A DNA stretch of 28,959 nt, taken from assembly GCF_936927845.1 (NCBI RefSeq), contig NZ_CAKZHV010000023.1, positions 1 to 28,959 of the forward strand, in the 5' to 3' direction. The notes under the pieces were generated by a model. That model was not told the origin of the DNA. It was given only the letters and a program-made list of their open reading frames with translations, and ran no database searches. Both the position numbers and the translations under genes were made by a program. Source of the DNA: an uncultured Sphingomonas sp. Lineage in GTDB: Bacteria > Pseudomonadota > Alphaproteobacteria > Sphingomonadales > Sphingomonadaceae. Positions 7,941 to 15,234 of the stretch are shown here, piece after piece (the first letter of the stretch is position 1; every line of letters begins with the position of its first letter).

Positions 7941-9466
7941 CAGTGCATCGCCATCTGCGTGCTGGAGGAGATCGGGCGGAGGAACAGCGCCAGCGGCGTG
8001 GTGATCGCGATCGCGATGCCGAGCGCGAAGAACAGGTCGTTATAGGCCATGACCGTCGACTGCTCGAGGAGTTGACCCGCGAGCTGCCGATAGGCGCCGG
8101 CTTCGCCGGAGGGCATGGCCATGGCCTTCGCGAACCATTCCTGCGTGGTCGCCGCGTTGGCCGACACCGTTTCGCCCAGCCGGTTGAAATGGAGAAAGGT
8201 CTGCCGGTCCTGAAGGGTCGCCATCAGCGCGAGGCCGATCGATCCGCCGAGGTTACGTCCCGCGTTGAACAGGGCCGACGCATCGCCGGCATCCTCTGGA
8301 GCCACGGCGCTGATCGCGGCCTGGTTGAGGAACATCATGGCAAAGATCTGCCCGAAGCCGCGGACGAGCTGTGAGTCTGTGAGATCGCCCCCGGCAGACT
8401 GCGCGGTGAGATGCCAATCCATGGCGCAACTGACGCCGATCAGCGTCATGCCGACAAAGACCGCCAGGCGGACATCGAGATATTTGAACGCGAGCGGCAG
8501 GAACGGCATCAGCATGAGGGCGGGGATGCCGGAGACGAAGACCACCTTTCCCGATTGCAAGGCGCTGTAATCCGCCATCGAAGAAAGGAATTGCGGGATC
8601 AGGAAGGTCACGCCGTAGAGCACGACGCCGATAACGAGGCTGAGGACAAAGACGCTGCCGAACGACCGGCTGAAGATCAGCGACAGCTTGAGAACCGGAT
8701 GCGCGGAGCGGACCTGTCCGATCGTGATGAGCGCAAAGCCGAACACCGTTGCGATCGCGAGCTTCACGATCATCGCGGACTCGAACCACATCTCGCGCTG
8801 TCCCTCCTCCAGCATGACGGTGAGCGCTCCCAAGCCGATCGCGAGCCCCGCGATCCCGAACCAGTCGGCATGGCGCAGCTGGTCGAGCCGCAGCTTCTCG
8901 TGCTTGAGCCCGAACAGCAGGAGCAGGACGAGCCCGGCACAGACCGGCACGTTGAGGAAGAAGGCATAATGCCAGCTGTAATTGTCGGTGAGCCAACCAC
9001 CGATGATCGGCCCGAGCACCGGGCCGAGGATCGCGGTGCCGCCGAACGCGGCGGTGCCGATCGGCTGCTGTGACGGGGGCAGCCGCGTCGCGATGATGGT
9101 CATGGCAGTCGGAATCAGCGCACCACCGGTAAAGCCCTGGCCCACACGGCCAGCGATCATCATCGGCAGCGTCGTCGAGATGCCGCACACGACGGAAAAG
9201 CCGGTGAAGCTGATCGCCGCGCCCAGCAGGAAGTTGCGCAGACCGAACAGGCGCACCAGGAAGGGGCTTAGCGGGATCATGACGATCTCCGCCACGAGAT
9301 AGGAGGTCGCGACCCAGGTGCCCTCGGTGCCGCTCGCGCCGATTTCGCCCTGGATTGTGGGCAGGGCCGCATTGACGATCGAGATGTCGAGAAGCGCCAT
9401 GAACGACCCGATCGTGCCTGCAGCGACGGCAAGCCAGTCGCGCAGGCCGGCGCGTTCCGCCGCCAT
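7940..9466 (-). CDS. EmrB-like MFS multidrug efflux pump (DHA2, 14 TM)
   Basis: A 508-residue inner-membrane drug:proton antiporter of the DHA2/EmrB family. It begins LAVAAGTIGSFMALLDISIVNAALPTIQ, matching TM1 with the family's D-x-S/T-I-V-N-A-LP signature, and contains GRVGQGFTGGALIPTAMT and the antiporter motif C-like GPVLGPIIGGWLTDNYSWHYAFFLNVP. About 14 hydrophobic segments are visible. Drug export with a membrane fusion protein and outer-membrane channel is well established for the family; the substrate here is unknown. It is coupled by TGATG overlaps to both neighbours, so the three components would be made at fixed ratio. Confidence 0.95.
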   Translation of the reverse strand: MAAERAGLRDWLAVAAGTIGSFMALLDISIVNAALPTIQGEIGASGTEGTWVATSYLVAEIVMIPLSPFLVRLFGLRNFLLGAAISFTGFSVVCGISTTLPMMIAGRVGQGFTGGALIPTAMTIIATRLPPSQQPIGTAAFGGTAILGPVLGPIIGGWLTDNYSWHYAFFLNVPVCAGLVLLLLFGLKHEKLRLDQLRHADWFGIAGLAIGLGALTVMLEEGQREMWFESAMIVKLAIATVFGFALITIGQVRSAHPVLKLSLIFSRSFGSVFVLSLVIGVVLYGVTFLIPQFLSSMADYSALQSGKVVFVSGIPALMLMPFLPLAFKYLDVRLAVFVGMTLIGVSCAMDWHLTAQSAGGDLTDSQLVRGFGQIFAMMFLNQAAISAVAPEDAGDASALFNAGRNLGGSIGLALMATLQDRQTFLHFNRLGETVSANAATTQEWFAKAMAMPSGEAGAYRQLAGQLLEQSTVMAYNDLFFALGIAIAITTPLALFLRPISSSTQMAMH

Positions 9467-10704
9467 CAGCGCGCGCCCTGCGTCTCGCCGCGCTTCAGCC
9501 GCTCGGTTTCCTGCTTGATTCGTTCCCGGCTTCCCTTGGCGCCGATCGTGTCGACCGTCACCTCCACCGACAGTCCGGGACGTAGCACCCGCCGCGCCTC
9601 CGGACCCGCCTCGATGCTGATCCGCACGGGCACGCGCTGGACAATCTTGGTGAAGTTCCCGGTCGCGTTCTCGGGCGGGATGAGGGAAAACTGCGCGCCC
9701 GTCCCCGGAGAAAAACTGGCGACCCGGCCTCGCAGTTCGGCACCGTCCAGTGCATCCACCTTGATGGTCACGGGCTGCCCGACGCGCATCAGCGCGACCT
9801 GAGTTTCCTTGAAGTTCGCCTCGATGTAGAGTTGATCGACTGGCACCACCGACATCAGCCGGGTCGCCGGCTGGACATATTGCCCAGCCCGGACGGCCTT
9901 GTCGGCGACAACGCCGTCGATGCTGCTGCGGATCTCGACGGCCCCGAGGTCCGTCGAGGCGCGCGCAAGCTGCGCCTGCGCGGTGCCACGCTGCGCCTCC
10001 GCCTGACCGATGCGAGCCGCTTGGGTTGCAACACTGCGACGGGCGGCGAGGTAGGCCGCTCGCTGCGCGCGCAGCTCCGCGGCAGCCCGGTCACGCTGAA
10101 GCACCAGGCTTGCCAGCCGCTCACGCGATTCCGCCCCTGTCCGGGTGAGCGGTTCGTAGCGTCTTACCTCGTTCTCTGCCGCTGCGGCGGCAGCCTCGGC
10201 GCTCGCGACCTGGGCGGCCGCCTGGGCGACCGTGGCCTGTTGCTCATCAAGTGTCCGGCGCGCAGTGGTGATGTTGGCGCCGGCTGCGGCGATCTGGGCT
10301 TGCGCCTCTTCGACATTGGCGCGGTAGTCGCGAGGATCGAGCACGGCGAGCAGCTGACCGCGACGGACAGGCTGGTTGTCGGCGACGAGAACACGCTCGA
10401 CATAGCCGCCCACCTTCGGCGAGACGGTCACGAAGTCCGCGCGCACATAGGCGTTGTTGGTCGACTGCAGGAACTGGCCGCTCGCGCGATAATTCATGTA
10501 CCAAACGATAGCCGCGATGATGCCGGCGACAAGCGCGGCGATGAGGACGTAGCGAATGATGGGGTAGCGCTCGAGAAGCGACGGCTTCTTTTCGCCATTC
10601 TTCTCCTCGGAACCGTCCTCCGACCTGGATTCTGGGTGAAAATTCGCGTCCGGGTCCTCATGTCTCACTTTGTTTTCGTGGTTCTCAGCCCGATCGTCAG
10701 CCAC
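9466..10704 (-). CDS. EmrA-like membrane fusion protein (HlyD family)
   Basis: A 412-residue periplasmic adaptor and the first gene of the efflux operon. A charged cytoplasmic leader of about 45 residues precedes one membrane segment (IIRYVLIAALVAGIIAAIVWYM, about 49-70). Then come a lipoyl half-domain (VSPKVGGYVERVLVADNQPVRRGQLLAVLDP), a long Ala/Gln-rich coiled-coil hairpin (about 130-250), the second lipoyl half and a beta-barrel (LYIEANFKETQVALMRVGQPVTIKVDA). It would bridge the pump and the outer-membrane channel. The start is GTG at 10704; an in-frame GTG twelve codons on is possible. The acidic/basic leader is longer than in E. coli EmrA. Confidence 0.92.
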   Translation of the reverse strand: MADDRAENHENKVRHEDPDANFHPESRSEDGSEEKNGEKKPSLLERYPIIRYVLIAALVAGIIAAIVWYMNYRASGQFLQSTNNAYVRADFVTVSPKVGGYVERVLVADNQPVRRGQLLAVLDPRDYRANVEEAQAQIAAAGANITTARRTLDEQQATVAQAAAQVASAEAAAAAAENEVRRYEPLTRTGAESRERLASLVLQRDRAAAELRAQRAAYLAARRSVATQAARIGQAEAQRGTAQAQLARASTDLGAVEIRSSIDGVVADKAVRAGQYVQPATRLMSVVPVDQLYIEANFKETQVALMRVGQPVTIKVDALDGAELRGRVASFSPGTGAQFSLIPPENATGNFTKIVQRVPVRISIEAGPEARRVLRPGLSVEVTVDTIGAKGSRERIKQETERLKRGETQGAR

Positions 10705-10719
10705 CCTGCCGTCCCGTCA

Positions 10720-10738
10720 AATGTAAACCGAACCGTAG
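10720..10738 (-). promoter_or_regulatory. Putative repressor operator upstream of the efflux operon
   Basis: On the minus strand this reads CTACGGTTCGGTTTACATT. ACGGTTCGGTTTACAT matches ACGGTACGGTTTACTT upstream of the MCE gene at 14 of 16 positions, in the same orientation relative to the downstream gene. It lies about 20-35 bases before the EmrA start. A TetR- or MarR-type repressor is the likely reader. Confidence 0.45.
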
Positions 10739-10775
10739 CATAGTCGGAGCTCGAGAGTAACGCTACAGACATTCT

Positions 10776-10797
10776 GGGCGTCGCACATATGACGCCC
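10776..10797. promoter_or_regulatory. Perfect 7-bp inverted repeat, possible MarR-type operator
   Basis: GGGCGTC (10776-10782) and GACGCCC (10791-10797) are perfect inverted repeats separated by eight mostly AT-containing bases, about 75-95 bases upstream of the efflux operon start. The spacing and size suit a dimeric winged-helix regulator such as the operon's own MarR protein. A role as an RNA hairpin is less likely because it would sit upstream of the expected transcription start. Confidence 0.35.
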
Positions 10798-10973
10798 GAA
10801 TGAGTCGCGTCGCGAAGCTAATCCGACGCTGGCCAAACCACGTTTGAATTGTGTCTCGCCGCCACCCAAGATGTGACGGTCGGTATGTGCAGATCCTGAT
10901 CTCGATCTGGCCGGGCGCCAGCCGACGCGAAACGTCGGCCTTCGGCAACTTACAGGTGTCAGGCCAAAGTCCC

Positions 10974-11005
10974 AAGAAAAGGCCGCTCTGTTTTGCCAGA
11001 GCGGC
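10974..11005 (-). terminator. Rho-independent terminator of the Nudix operon
   Basis: On the minus strand, GCCGCTCTG (11005-10997) pairs perfectly with CAGAGCGGC (10990-10982) across a 6-base loop and is followed by CTTTTCTTGGG. A 9-bp GC-rich stem plus a T-rich tract, 36 bases past the Nudix stop, is a standard intrinsic terminator. Confidence 0.8.
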
Positions 11006-11040
11006 ATGGGGAGGTTCTGCAATAGTCGGAACCTGGGATG

Positions 11041-11847
11041 TCAGGCCCTGAGCTCAGCCAAACTCTGTGTGACTTCACCATAGCCAGCATCGAGCGGAAT
11101 GGTCAGAACACGCTCTCCGTCCCGTGTCTCGACCTGCGGGAGCACGGTGACCAGCGGACGTGCCTCCGCTCGGGCGAGGCAATCTGCTGCGCTCTCGGCC
11201 TCGGCCAGCAGCTTCACGTTCATCAAGGTGGGGAAGATCACGGTTCGGGCGCCGCTTCGGGCGAGGTCCAGGACCGACTCTGGCGCGATCCACTCGGCAT
11301 CGACCGTTTCATGTCCGTCGCAGATCGCGACCTGGTCGGCCGGAGCGGGGGCAGCGTAGAACCAGGTGTCGAACCGCTTCGGCATCATTTCTGGAGTGAT
11401 CCAGCGGGCGAAAACGGTCAGGGCGGTCAGCGAGAGCTTCACCCCCAATCCGGCGACGACATCGAGGAAGGCGAGTTCCCCGGTATCGACCTTCCGGCGG
11501 GCCTCGGCGTCGCATACACTGGAGAAGCCGCGGCCGTCGGGATAGTTGGCCAGCAGGATCCCCGCTTCCTCGAACGCCTCGCGGATGGCGCCGATGCGCA
11601 GCGCGCGCTGGGTCGCGTCGATTTCGTCCCACCCGGTTACGTGATCGCGCCAGCGCGGATCGTCGTCACCGGGGTGCATCTTGCCTCCCGGGAACACCAG
11701 CGCTCCCGAGGCGAAATCGATCTGGTGGTGTCGTCGCACCATGAGCACCTGATATTCGGGCACATCCCGCAGCAGCAGGATGGTGCCGGCCGGTCGCGGC
11801 TCGGCCGGAGTGCGCCTGGCGTCCGCCGACGCGGTCTCGATGCTCAT
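11041..11847 (-). CDS. NUDT19-like Nudix hydrolase (probable acyl-CoA/CoA diphosphatase)
   Basis: A 268-residue Nudix protein. The Nudix box is split: FPGGKMHPGDDD is separated from AIREAFEEAGILLA by an insertion of about 35 residues. This arrangement is known from the eukaryotic peroxisomal CoA diphosphatase NUDT19 (RP2p) and its bacterial relatives. The enzyme would hydrolyse CoA or acyl-CoA to 3-prime,5-prime-ADP and (acyl)phosphopantetheine. Its place behind an enoyl-CoA hydratase and a thioesterase supports a CoA-derivative substrate. I chose the ATG at 11847 because AGGAG sits six bases upstream. An in-frame ATG at 11874 overlaps the preceding stop (ATGA) and is an alternative. Substrate is inferred. 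Confidence 0.85.
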   Translation of the reverse strand: MSIETASADARRTPAEPRPAGTILLLRDVPEYQVLMVRRHHQIDFASGALVFPGGKMHPGDDDPRWRDHVTGWDEIDATQRALRIGAIREAFEEAGILLANYPDGRGFSSVCDAEARRKVDTGELAFLDVVAGLGVKLSLTALTVFARWITPEMMPKRFDTWFYAAPAPADQVAICDGHETVDAEWIAPESVLDLARSGARTVIFPTLMNVKLLAEAESAADCLARAEARPLVTVLPQVETRDGERVLTIPLDAGYGEVTQSLAELRA

Positions 11848-11870
11848 GATCTCTCCTATTCTCTGCACGG

Positions 11871-12320
11871 TCATGTCGCGATGCCGCCGTCCCGCATGAG
11901 ATACGAACCGCGACCGCTGGCGAGCAGCACGTCGTCGGGCGAGCGCACCTCGCTGTCCGCGACCGACAGCGTCCGTCCTATCTTCACGACGCGCGCGTGG
12001 ATGTGAAGCGGGCCGCCGCTTGCCGGACGGTGATAATCGACGTGGAGCGACGCGGTGGCGCTGACCGCGCGCGTCCTCGTCAGCAGGACATACATGCCGG
12101 CGAGATCGATCAGGCTGGCGAGCACGCCGCCATGCACGGACGGGATCCGCGGATTCGATACGATCTCGTCGCGCCACGGCATGCTGAGGTGAAGGACACC
12201 GTCTGTCACGTCCTCGACGCGAAGCCCGAGCCAGGCGTGGAACGGCGCGATCGAGAGCGCGCCTTGCAATGCGGCGCCCGCCAGCCCGTTCGCGATACCC
12301 GAGGATGCCTCGTCAACCAT
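11871..12320 (-). CDS. PaaI-type hotdog thioesterase
   Basis: A 149-residue hotdog-fold protein. The PaaI signature SVHGGVLASLIDLAGMYVLL carries the HGG turn and an acidic residue on the central helix, and is followed by SATASLHVDYHRPASGGPLHIHARVVKIGRTL, the sheet strands that bind the pantetheine arm. It would release free acid and CoA from an acyl-CoA, most likely a dead-end or overloaded intermediate of the adjacent pathway. It lies one base after the enoyl-CoA hydratase stop and its own stop touches an in-frame ATG of the Nudix gene, so the three genes form one operon. Confidence 0.9.
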   Translation of the reverse strand: MVDEASSGIANGLAGAALQGALSIAPFHAWLGLRVEDVTDGVLHLSMPWRDEIVSNPRIPSVHGGVLASLIDLAGMYVLLTRTRAVSATASLHVDYHRPASGGPLHIHARVVKIGRTLSVADSEVRSPDDVLLASGRGSYLMRDGGIAT

Positions 12321-12321
12321 C

Positions 12322-13134
12322 TCAACGTCCCTTGAAAACGGGTGTACGCTTTTCCATGAAGGCGCGCGGACCTTCGCGCGCGTCTTCAGTTCGGAACACC
12401 GGCGCGGCGAAGCCCGACTCGAGGTTCATGCCTTCGCTCTCCGGCCGCCCGATACAGGCGCGCGCCGACGCGCGGATCGCCTGCACCGCGATCGGGCCGT
12501 TGGCGGCGATCCGTCGCGCGAAGTCGAGCGCCGCAGGCAGCACCTCCTCCGGCGCAACGACGCGGTTGAGGAAGCCATAGTCGAGCGCGGTTCCGGCATC
12601 GATCAGATCGCCGGTGAGCAGCAATTCCATCGCGCGCGCAAAGGGAAGCTGGCGCGGCAGTCGCACCGTCGATCCCCCGCCCGGGAAGATCGCCCATTTG
12701 ACCTCCTGCACGCCGAAGCGCGCGGCGCTCGATGCGATCCTGAGATCTGTACCCTGGACCAGTTCCATGCCGCCTGCGATCGCATGCCCGTTGATGGCGG
12801 CGATCACCGGCTTGACGACGTCAAATGTGCGCAGCAGCGCGGTGCCGAGAATATCGCGGTCAGCGAGCACGCGGCGATCCCACTCGTCCTCCGGCGGTCG
12901 CCCGCCGCTGACGAGCGGGATAAGGCGGCCGAGGTCGGCACCTGAGCAGAAGGCGTCGCCGGTGCCGGTCACGACCGCGACGCGGATCTCGGCGTCGTCG
13001 CGCACCCTGCTCCAGCAGTCGGCCAGTTCCACCAGCATCTGCGGATCAAGCGCGTTGCGCGCCGCGGGTCGGTTGAGATGGATGATGGCGATATATCCAT
13101 CGGTTTCCATCCAGGCTGCGTTGTCGGTCATCAA
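12322..13134 (-). CDS. Enoyl-CoA hydratase/isomerase (crotonase family)
   Basis: A 270-residue crotonase. Early in the fold is HLNRPAARNALDPQML, then the oxyanion-hole motifs GDAFCSGADL and AINGHAIAGGMELVQGTDLRIA. In the position of the first catalytic Glu of classical hydratases is VQEVKWAIFPGGGSTVRLPRQL, which retains a Glu. It would hydrate a 2-enoyl-CoA formed by the acyl-CoA dehydrogenases encoded divergently; isomerase or hydrolase activity cannot be excluded. The start ATG at 13134 has GGAGGGG just upstream, and a TATAAT -10 lies at 13160-13155. It opens the minus-strand arm of the catabolic locus. Confidence 0.92.
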   Translation of the reverse strand: MMTDNAAWMETDGYIAIIHLNRPAARNALDPQMLVELADCWSRVRDDAEIRVAVVTGTGDAFCSGADLGRLIPLVSGGRPPEDEWDRRVLADRDILGTALLRTFDVVKPVIAAINGHAIAGGMELVQGTDLRIASSAARFGVQEVKWAIFPGGGSTVRLPRQLPFARAMELLLTGDLIDAGTALDYGFLNRVVAPEEVLPAALDFARRIAANGPIAVQAIRASARACIGRPESEGMNLESGFAAPVFRTEDAREGPRAFMEKRTPVFKGR

Positions 13135-13257
13135 TTCCCCTCCCGCGCTTTAACATTATACCCTTTTAATAGCCTTGCAAGCCGGCGACGGCAGCAATTT
13201 GCCGCTGGACAAAGATAAAGGAGTGGAGCAACATAAAACCATGATAAGGATTTATTG
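13135..13257. promoter_or_regulatory. Divergent promoter region of the catabolic locus
   Basis: 123 bases separate the minus-strand hydratase operon from the plus-strand GntR gene. On the minus strand TATAAT (13160-13155) is a perfect -10; a TTGCAA lies 14 bases upstream, too close for an ideal -35. The ATTATACCCTTTTAAT tract is AT-rich and partly symmetrical, a plausible operator for the FCD regulator. The plus-strand start has AAGGA at 13246-13250. One control region could serve both arms. Confidence 0.55.
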
Positions 13258-14022
13258 ATGCCGGACGTGGATGAGCAGGGCGAGGCGCTCTCGTTCGCAA
13301 GGGGCAAGCGCGCGCTTCGCGTGGCGCAGGCGATCGTGCACGACATCGAGGCCGACGCACGCCAGGTCGGCGACCGGCTGCCTCCGGAGCACGACATGCT
13401 CGCGCGGTACGAAGTCGCCCGCGCCACATTGCGTGAGGCGCTGCGTTTTCTGGAACTGCAGGGCGTGCTCCACCTGCAGCCCGGTCGAGGCGGCGGGCCG
13501 GTGGTCGCGCGGCCGCAGATTGGCGATTTCACGAGTTCGCTTGCGCTCGTACTGCACTTCGTCGGCACCGACCTGCGCGCGCTGATCGAGCTGCGCGAGG
13601 CGCTGGCCCCGCGGGCGGCCTCTCACGCTGCCCGGCGCGCAACGGCGGCGGATCTGATGGCGCTGGCAAGCTGCTTCGCCGAGCTCGAGCAGCAGGTGGA
13701 ATCGACGCTGTTCGAGGAAACCAACCGGCGCTTCCACGACCTTCTGGCATGGGCGAGCGGCAATCCGCTTTTCGGGTTGCTCACGTCCGCGCTGCATCTG
13801 CTGACCCGCGACCTTTCGCGCCAGCTCGGCTATTCCGAGCACGAGCGCGAGAACCAGGTTCGTCGCCTCGCGCGCGTCGTCCATGCGGTGCGGCTGCGCG
13901 ACGCGGTCACGGCGCGGCGCGAGATGGAACGGCTCGTCGAGGGATCGGCGGAATATCTCGGGCGGCGCAGCCCCGACCTGATGGATCAGAAGGTGCGCTG
14001 GACCCAGGCGTTCGAGGCGTAG
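13258..14022 (+). CDS. GntR-family regulator, FCD (FadR-type) subfamily
   Basis: A 254-residue regulator. The N-terminal winged helix (about 15-80) shows VAQAIVHDIEADARQVGDRLPPEHDMLARYEVARATLREALRFLELQGVLHLQPGRGGGPVV, a typical GntR HTH and wing. The C-terminal part (about 100-230) is a helical FCD ligand domain with LIELREALAPRAASHAARRA, FHDLLAWASGNPLF and the His-containing VHAVRLRDAVTARREME, where family members bind metal and acidic ligands or acyl-CoA. The ATG at 13258 follows AAGGA by seven bases. Sitting at the hinge of the divergent catabolic operons, it is the likely pathway-specific repressor responding to an acid or CoA ester intermediate. Confidence 0.92.
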   Translation: MPDVDEQGEALSFARGKRALRVAQAIVHDIEADARQVGDRLPPEHDMLARYEVARATLREALRFLELQGVLHLQPGRGGGPVVARPQIGDFTSSLALVLHFVGTDLRALIELREALAPRAASHAARRATAADLMALASCFAELEQQVESTLFEETNRRFHDLLAWASGNPLFGLLTSALHLLTRDLSRQLGYSEHERENQVRRLARVVHAVRLRDAVTARREMERLVEGSAEYLGRRSPDLMDQKVRWTQAFEA

Positions 14023-14068
14023 CCGCCGGAGTAGATCAGCAACGAGAACGATGTGGGAGAGACGGACA

Positions 14069-15205
14069 ATGGCCCTGAACAGCCGAATCTGCGGGATGCT
14101 CGGCATCGACTATCCGATCGTCCTGGCCGGCATGGGCGGGGCAAGCGTCCCGCGACTGGCGGCGGCGGTCTCCAACGCGGGCGGGCTGGGCGTGCTCGGC
14201 GCGGCAGCGTGCTCACCCGAGCAGCTCCGCGCGTGGATCCGCGAAACGCGCGCGCTGACCGACAAGCCGTTCGGCGTCGACACGCTCCTGCCCGCCTCGG
14301 TGCGGCGCGGCTCGGCGCCGCAAACCGGGGCCGCGCCGGCGGACCCGCGCGCGGTGCTCGCCGACTATCAGGCGTTCACGCGCGACTTCATGGAGCGCGA
14401 GGGGCTGGAGATCGTCGCGCGTGATTCCGGCCGCGCCGTCACGGAGGGTGCGGCAAACGGCGGCGCGGCGCTGTTCTCCAAGGAGTTCTTCGAGGCCCAG
14501 ATGGAGGTCGTCGTCGAGGAGAAGGTGCCCGTCTACGCGGCGGGGCTCGGCAATCCGGGGCCGTGGATGGATCGACTCCACGCCAACGGCACGGTCGTCA
14601 TGGCGGTCGTCGGCAAGGTGAAGCACGCGCTACAGGTGGTGGAGTCGGGCATCGACGTGATCGTGGCCCAGGGGCACGACGGCGGCGGGCATAATTCGCC
14701 GATCGGCACCATCTCGCTCATCCCGCAGGTGGTCGATGCTGTGGGGGACCGGGTGCCGGTGCTCGGCGCTGGCGGCATCTCCGACGGGCGCGGTGTGGCC
14801 GCGGCCTTCATGCTGGGCGCCGAGGGCGCCTGGGTCGGCACGGCGTTCCTTGCGACGGAGGAGGCGGGGATCGAGGACTTCCAGAAGGAAGCGATCGTCG
14901 ACAGCGGCGATGCCGATACCGTGGTAAGCCGCTCGATCACGGGCAAGCCTGCCCGCATGATCCGCAGCAAGTGGGCCGACGCCTGGGTGGCGGCGGGCAA
15001 GGAGCCGCTACCGATGCCATACCAGTCGATGATCGCCGGTCCGGTGATGGCGTCGGGCATCCGTGCGAAGCGCAAGGACATCATCCCGGGCTTCGCCGGG
15101 CAGGGCATGGGGCTGATCCACGCCGTGCGCCCCGCCGCCGAGGTGATGCGCGACCTCGTCGCCGATGCCGAGCGCGCGCTCGGCCGCGCGGCGGGCCTCC
15201 GCTGA
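14069..15205 (+). CDS. Nitronate monooxygenase/2-nitropropane dioxygenase-like flavoprotein
   Basis: A 378-residue FMN-dependent TIM-barrel protein of the NMO/2-NPD family. Diagnostic segments are GIDYPIVLAGMGGAS near the N-terminus, AVSNAGGLGVLGAAA, VIVAQGHDGGGHNSPIGT and the phosphate-binding VLGAGGISDGRGVAAAFMLGAEGAWVGTAF. The ATG at 14069 has GGAG nine bases upstream. Annotated NMOs in CoA-based catabolic clusters are often not nitronate enzymes: the mycobacterial cholesterol gene ipdC belongs to this family and acts as a flavin reductase on a ring C/D CoA intermediate. Given dehydrogenase, hydratase and CoA-synthetase neighbours, a reductase or isomerase on an acyl-CoA is a better guess than nitroalkane oxidation. 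Confidence 0.85.
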   Translation: MALNSRICGMLGIDYPIVLAGMGGASVPRLAAAVSNAGGLGVLGAAACSPEQLRAWIRETRALTDKPFGVDTLLPASVRRGSAPQTGAAPADPRAVLADYQAFTRDFMEREGLEIVARDSGRAVTEGAANGGAALFSKEFFEAQMEVVVEEKVPVYAAGLGNPGPWMDRLHANGTVVMAVVGKVKHALQVVESGIDVIVAQGHDGGGHNSPIGTISLIPQVVDAVGDRVPVLGAGGISDGRGVAAAFMLGAEGAWVGTAFLATEEAGIEDFQKEAIVDSGDADTVVSRSITGKPARMIRSKWADAWVAAGKEPLPMPYQSMIAGPVMASGIRAKRKDIIPGFAGQGMGLIHAVRPAAEVMRDLVADAERALGRAAGLR

Positions 15206-15234
15206 GGGTCGCGGCTGGTACAGGAGGGACAGAT

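Larger units (their letters stand above)
10705..11040. other. Intergenic region upstream of the efflux operon (no gene)
   Basis: 336 bases between the efflux operon and the end of the Nudix gene, both on the minus strand. Small open frames here lack ribosome sites and family resemblance, so I call none. It contains the GGTTTAC-type motif (10720-10738), an inverted repeat at 10776-10797, a 7-bp stem-loop GCCGACG/CGTCGGC at 10921-10939 of unknown role, and the Nudix terminator. The efflux promoter should lie here, but I cannot place a convincing -35/-10 pair. Confidence 0.6.

Noticed and set aside
10921..10939. GCCGACG/CGTCGGC stem-loop as a terminator
   Set aside because: It is followed by no T-tract on either strand and no gene ends into it on the plus strand; left as an unexplained small hairpin.
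10717..11022. Minus-strand frame of 101 codons in the efflux upstream region
   Set aside because: It spans the terminator stem, the inverted repeat and the operator-like motif, has no ribosome site and resembles nothing I know.
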